From Trichomonas vaginalis G3 (Eukaryota > Parabasalia > Trichomonadida > Trichomonadidae), in NCBI RefSeq assembly GCF_026262505.1, contig NW_026529101.1, positions 1 to 57,747 on the forward strand: a stretch of DNA of 57,747 nt, in the 5' to 3' direction. Shown here one piece after another: positions 55,060-57,747 of this stretch. Position numbers and translations under genes: made by a program. The stretch's first letter is position 1; each line of letters opens with the position of its first letter. The notes under the pieces were generated by a model that was not told where the DNA came from, ran no database searches, and worked only from the letters and a program-made list of their open reading frames with translations.

Positions 55060-57604
55060 GGATTTATATGTCATAATAGAACCCACTCGACCAAGCTTTA
55101 CTTTCTTCCTGACTGAGTTTTAACTCTTCTTTTTCCTTCATTGCCACTACTTTCACTAGATGAAGTTACTTCTTCACTACTTTCACTTTGTTCTACTCTT
55201 CTCTTCTTCTTTGGTGTCGCTTTTGGTAACTTGCCCTCTGCTTCAAGTTGTTGCATCTTTGCCTCATTTCACCTAGTATGTTGTAAATTTCCCATGTCCT
55301 TTTTGCCTTTGGGCTCTGGTCGCCCATCTCAGGTAACCTATATCCTAGAAAGATTTTGTCATAGTTTGTATTTGAGTCTTCGCTATTGTTTGCATGACTC
55401 TTTCCTGAGTTTCCGGTTCAAGCTCTTCAAACAGAGCTTGTCCATATGGAATAAGCTCGTTTCCAAATATATGTTTTTGTAGCCATTCTGGTTTTCTTTC
55501 CATGTTACCAATAATATCTTTTGTGAATGGGAAAGCTTTTACCCAACGCTTCAGTCTTGCGTCATTTATTTCTGTAGTTGGTTTTATTTTGTCATGGAAC
55601 ATGTTTTTCAATACTAACATTTCATTTGGTACTGTCCATTTGAGTTTTCTTAAATATTCATCCCTTCTCAGTTCATTGTCTGCAAGTAAGTTTTTATGAC
55701 ATTTTGCAAACTTTCGTTTGCAAGGTCATGTACAATAGGTTCTCTTCCTTCTCTCTCCCTAACTTTCTTTCTAAACTCTTCACCAAATATACCATCTCTA
55801 TGGTTCTGTGTAGTTCTTTGAGATAAATGTTCTAGAACGTCAGGTGTTATATTTCCATCAGCCCTGTTCATTTCATACTGGTCCAAAATATCTGCATCTT
55901 TCATATCTTTCAATGGCATTAAAGCCGCGCTGAAAATACCAGCTATATCTGGTTTACCATTCACTTCCATTGCGTCTACAACTTCTTGGAATTGAGGTTG
56001 TAAGTTTATGAACCACCTATCCGGATTAGCTTTATGACCCATCTCATTGTAGTTCCATAGTCTGCAGAAACAAAAGTAGGTTTGTTTCCATATTGGTTAG
56101 GTTCTGAATGAACTTTAAACAATGTTTCATTTCTATATGTTTTGTTGAAATTTAACCTTTTATTTTCACCGAGTTCAGCCAAAGATTGAACGTTATATGG
56201 TCGTAAGTAAAAAGGATTATTGTATTTGCGTATATTATCTTTCAGTACTTCCATTCTATGCTGAATATTTTCATCTGATGTTGGAGTCTTTTGTATGTCG
56301 GTAAACATTTTTCGATATTCTTCTACTATGTCGGCCGAATTTTTCTTAGACTCTTGGAAAGATTCCATATTCTCCGCATACACTTGTTGAGGGTCAGGAT
56401 TTTTCGGCTGTTCCAAATCTTCATCTAGTTCTGTGAAGTTAGTTTCCAAAGGAGGGACTTGTTCGTTTCCTTCAGGCTCTTCTAGCTGTTGTTGCTGAAC
56501 TATTTCTTCCATGTCTGGTTGTATCTGAACTTCTTCCTGTTGAGTTTCTTGTACCTCATCTGCTGGCATTTCATATATTCCGAGACCGTTTTTAACAAGT
56601 TCCCTATCTAAGTCATCCGGACTCATAAACCTTTCTTCTTTCGTTCCGTCTCTATTTTTTACGCGTTTCATGAAGAGAGTTGAATTATCATTTAGCTCTG
56701 ACATCAAATATCTCGGAGTAAATTCATCCATGTCATTTGGATGATATGCTATTAAATCATATCCCTTAGCGAGCTTGTATTTTCCAGGTTTGAGATTATA
56801 TCCCATTTGATGCTGAACCATAAAGCTAAATAGGTTCGGGTCAGTATTTTCTTCCTTGAACTTTCTAATAGCTTGTTTATATCTGTCACTAAAGTCAAGA
56901 GTATCTGGGTAACCATAATCTTCCTTAAGCATTTTTAAGAATTCTTGGTTTCCTTTTTCTCTACTTCTTTTATGTCCTTGCTCTGTTTGTGGTTGTTGTT
57001 GTGCAGGTTTTTGAACTGTTGGTTGCTGTGCTGGTTGTGGAGGTGGTTGTTGTGCTGGTTTTGGTTGTGGTGCTGGATTTTGAACTGTTGGTTGCTGTGC
57101 AGGGTTTTGAACTGTTGGTTGCTGTGCTGGATTTTGAACTGTTGGTTTTGGTTTTTTGTGGTGCTGGATTTTGAACTGTTGGTTGTTGTGTTGGTTTTGG
57201 TGCATGCCTGTGTCTGTGTCCATGTGACGATGTAAATGTTTTAGGTAGTCCTGGTGCAGGTGCTTCTCTTGGAGGGTTTGGTGGTATATAAGTTCCACCA
57301 GCTGGCACATATGTTCCATCTGCAGCATAATGTCCTACCTGACTTTTCGTTTTTAAGAAAGCATTTACTAGGTCTGTTGTAACTCTTTTTCTTGACTTTC
57401 CACAACAGTTGCTCTAACGGCGTCATAGGCACTTTGAACTGCCTGTCTCGTTGCTGCATCTGTTATTTTCGTCATATTTTGTGCTACTTCTCTTAACTCT
57501 TTGTCGAAACCTTCAGACTTCAGTTTCTTTCCAGATGAGAAGTCGTTCACTAGTTTCACCTTACTATGAAGAGCTTCGAAGGCATTCTTAAAGTCAGCAT
57601 TCAT
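55060..57604 (-). pseudogene. Large Pro/Gln-rich protein region of element C (broken)
   Basis: Starts MNADFKNAFEALHSKVKLVN. Contains a low-complexity stretch of QNPAQQPTVQNPAPQPKPAQ type (about 57000-57200). Then a long folded part (NQEFLKMLKEDYGYPDTLDF, KLAKGYDLIAYHPNDMDEFT, LFMKRVKNRDGTKEERFMSP), an acidic Glu/Gln segment, a helical part (SDENIQHRMEVLKDNIRKYN) and a basic Ser-rich end. Probably one large gene, possibly two. About five breaks. Placed next to the capsid gene, so a scaffold or structural protein is possible. Not recognised. Confidence 0.5.
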
Positions 57605-57644
57605 TAAAGCTTCATTTGAACTGTCTTCATCCGCTTGTATTCAA

Positions 57645-57747
57645 GTTTGTCTGACAAGAAAGGTTGCAATGGAATTTTCTATGTCGGATACAATATGCTC
57701 CAGAAGTTTTCATGGATATAAGATATATTCTAACTCTGACTTAGTTC
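57645..57747 (+). pseudogene. Inverted fragment of the major capsid gene at the window edge
   Basis: The plus strand here repeats, with small differences, about 100 bp of the capsid gene whose minus-strand original lies at about 54660-54765 (the part encoding GCNGIFYVGY). A second capsid gene copy in opposite orientation continues off the window. Confidence 0.8.

Larger units (their letters stand above)
48603..57747 (-). mobile_element. Maverick/Polinton-like element C (runs off window)
   Basis: Parts: second ATPase family, Lys/Glu-rich protein, 139-aa protein, SF3 helicase, 258-aa-like and ECCG-like proteins, major capsid protein, and a large Pro/Gln-rich protein. Strongly decayed, with fifteen or so breaks. 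Hence probably the oldest element here, or the one longest without function. It may be the other half of element B, separated by the fragment at 45938-48607. Confidence 0.7.

Noticed and set aside
56945-57235. Plus-strand Trp/Cys/Leu-rich ORF resembling a membrane protein
   Set aside because: Antisense of the Pro/Gln-rich repeats of the minus-strand gene.
1-57747. Host protein-coding genes or spliceosomal introns
   Set aside because: No frame outside the elements looks like a host gene and no convincing intron borders were seen.

Overview
The window is about 58 kb of AT-rich eukaryotic DNA that holds almost no recognisable host gene. Nearly all of it is Maverick/Polinton-type virus-like DNA: a retrovirus-type integrase, a protein-primed type B DNA polymerase, an A32/HerA-type packaging ATPase, a double-jelly-roll major capsid protein, KilA-N proteins and phage-like fibre genes. 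Stops are standard and genes are intronless and tightly packed. The parabasalid Trichomonas vaginalis, whose genome is rich in Mavericks, is the most likely host. That is an inference from the type of content, not from a host marker gene.

Layout: (1) 1-15452, element A1, cut by the left window edge. (2) 15453-37671, element A2, a direct head-to-tail copy of A1 with the same gene order: polymerase, small proteins, KilA-N, 312-aa protein, integrase, fibre, then a block of compact divergent and zero-spaced genes around the ATPase. A2 carries a 5.66-kb integrase-type DNA transposon (18325-23986) with its own nest of hairpins, a foldback and a further small inverted-repeat element. (3) 37672-45937, element B, a more distant relative with its own fibre, integrase, amphipathic protein and polymerase. 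(4) 45938-48607, an inverted, rearranged piece of the A lineage. (5) 48603-57747, element C, heavily decayed, with a second ATPase family, an SF3 helicase and the only recognisable major capsid gene. All of these are treated as fossils. Some reading frames look whole, many are broken, A2 least and C most.

In a complete element of this family the integrase would insert the DNA, the polymerase copy it, the ATPase package it into the capsid, and the fibre/collar proteins would sit on the outside of a particle. The A and B lineages share three unnamed protein families that also occur in C or B at matching positions, which suggests a common virion-gene core.

The most unusual signal is a dispersed family of tiny double-hairpin palindromes (26-27 bp, each with two triloop hairpins). 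Several have inserted in frame into coding sequences of A1 or A2 but not into the matching place of the other copy. One sits inside another, and three share the target CAT/TTATG. A second signal is a family of 13 intergenic modules built on the palindrome GTTAGATCTAAC, with a co-varying GTGAGATCTCAC form. They border the same few genes in different orders and so look like cassette boundaries.
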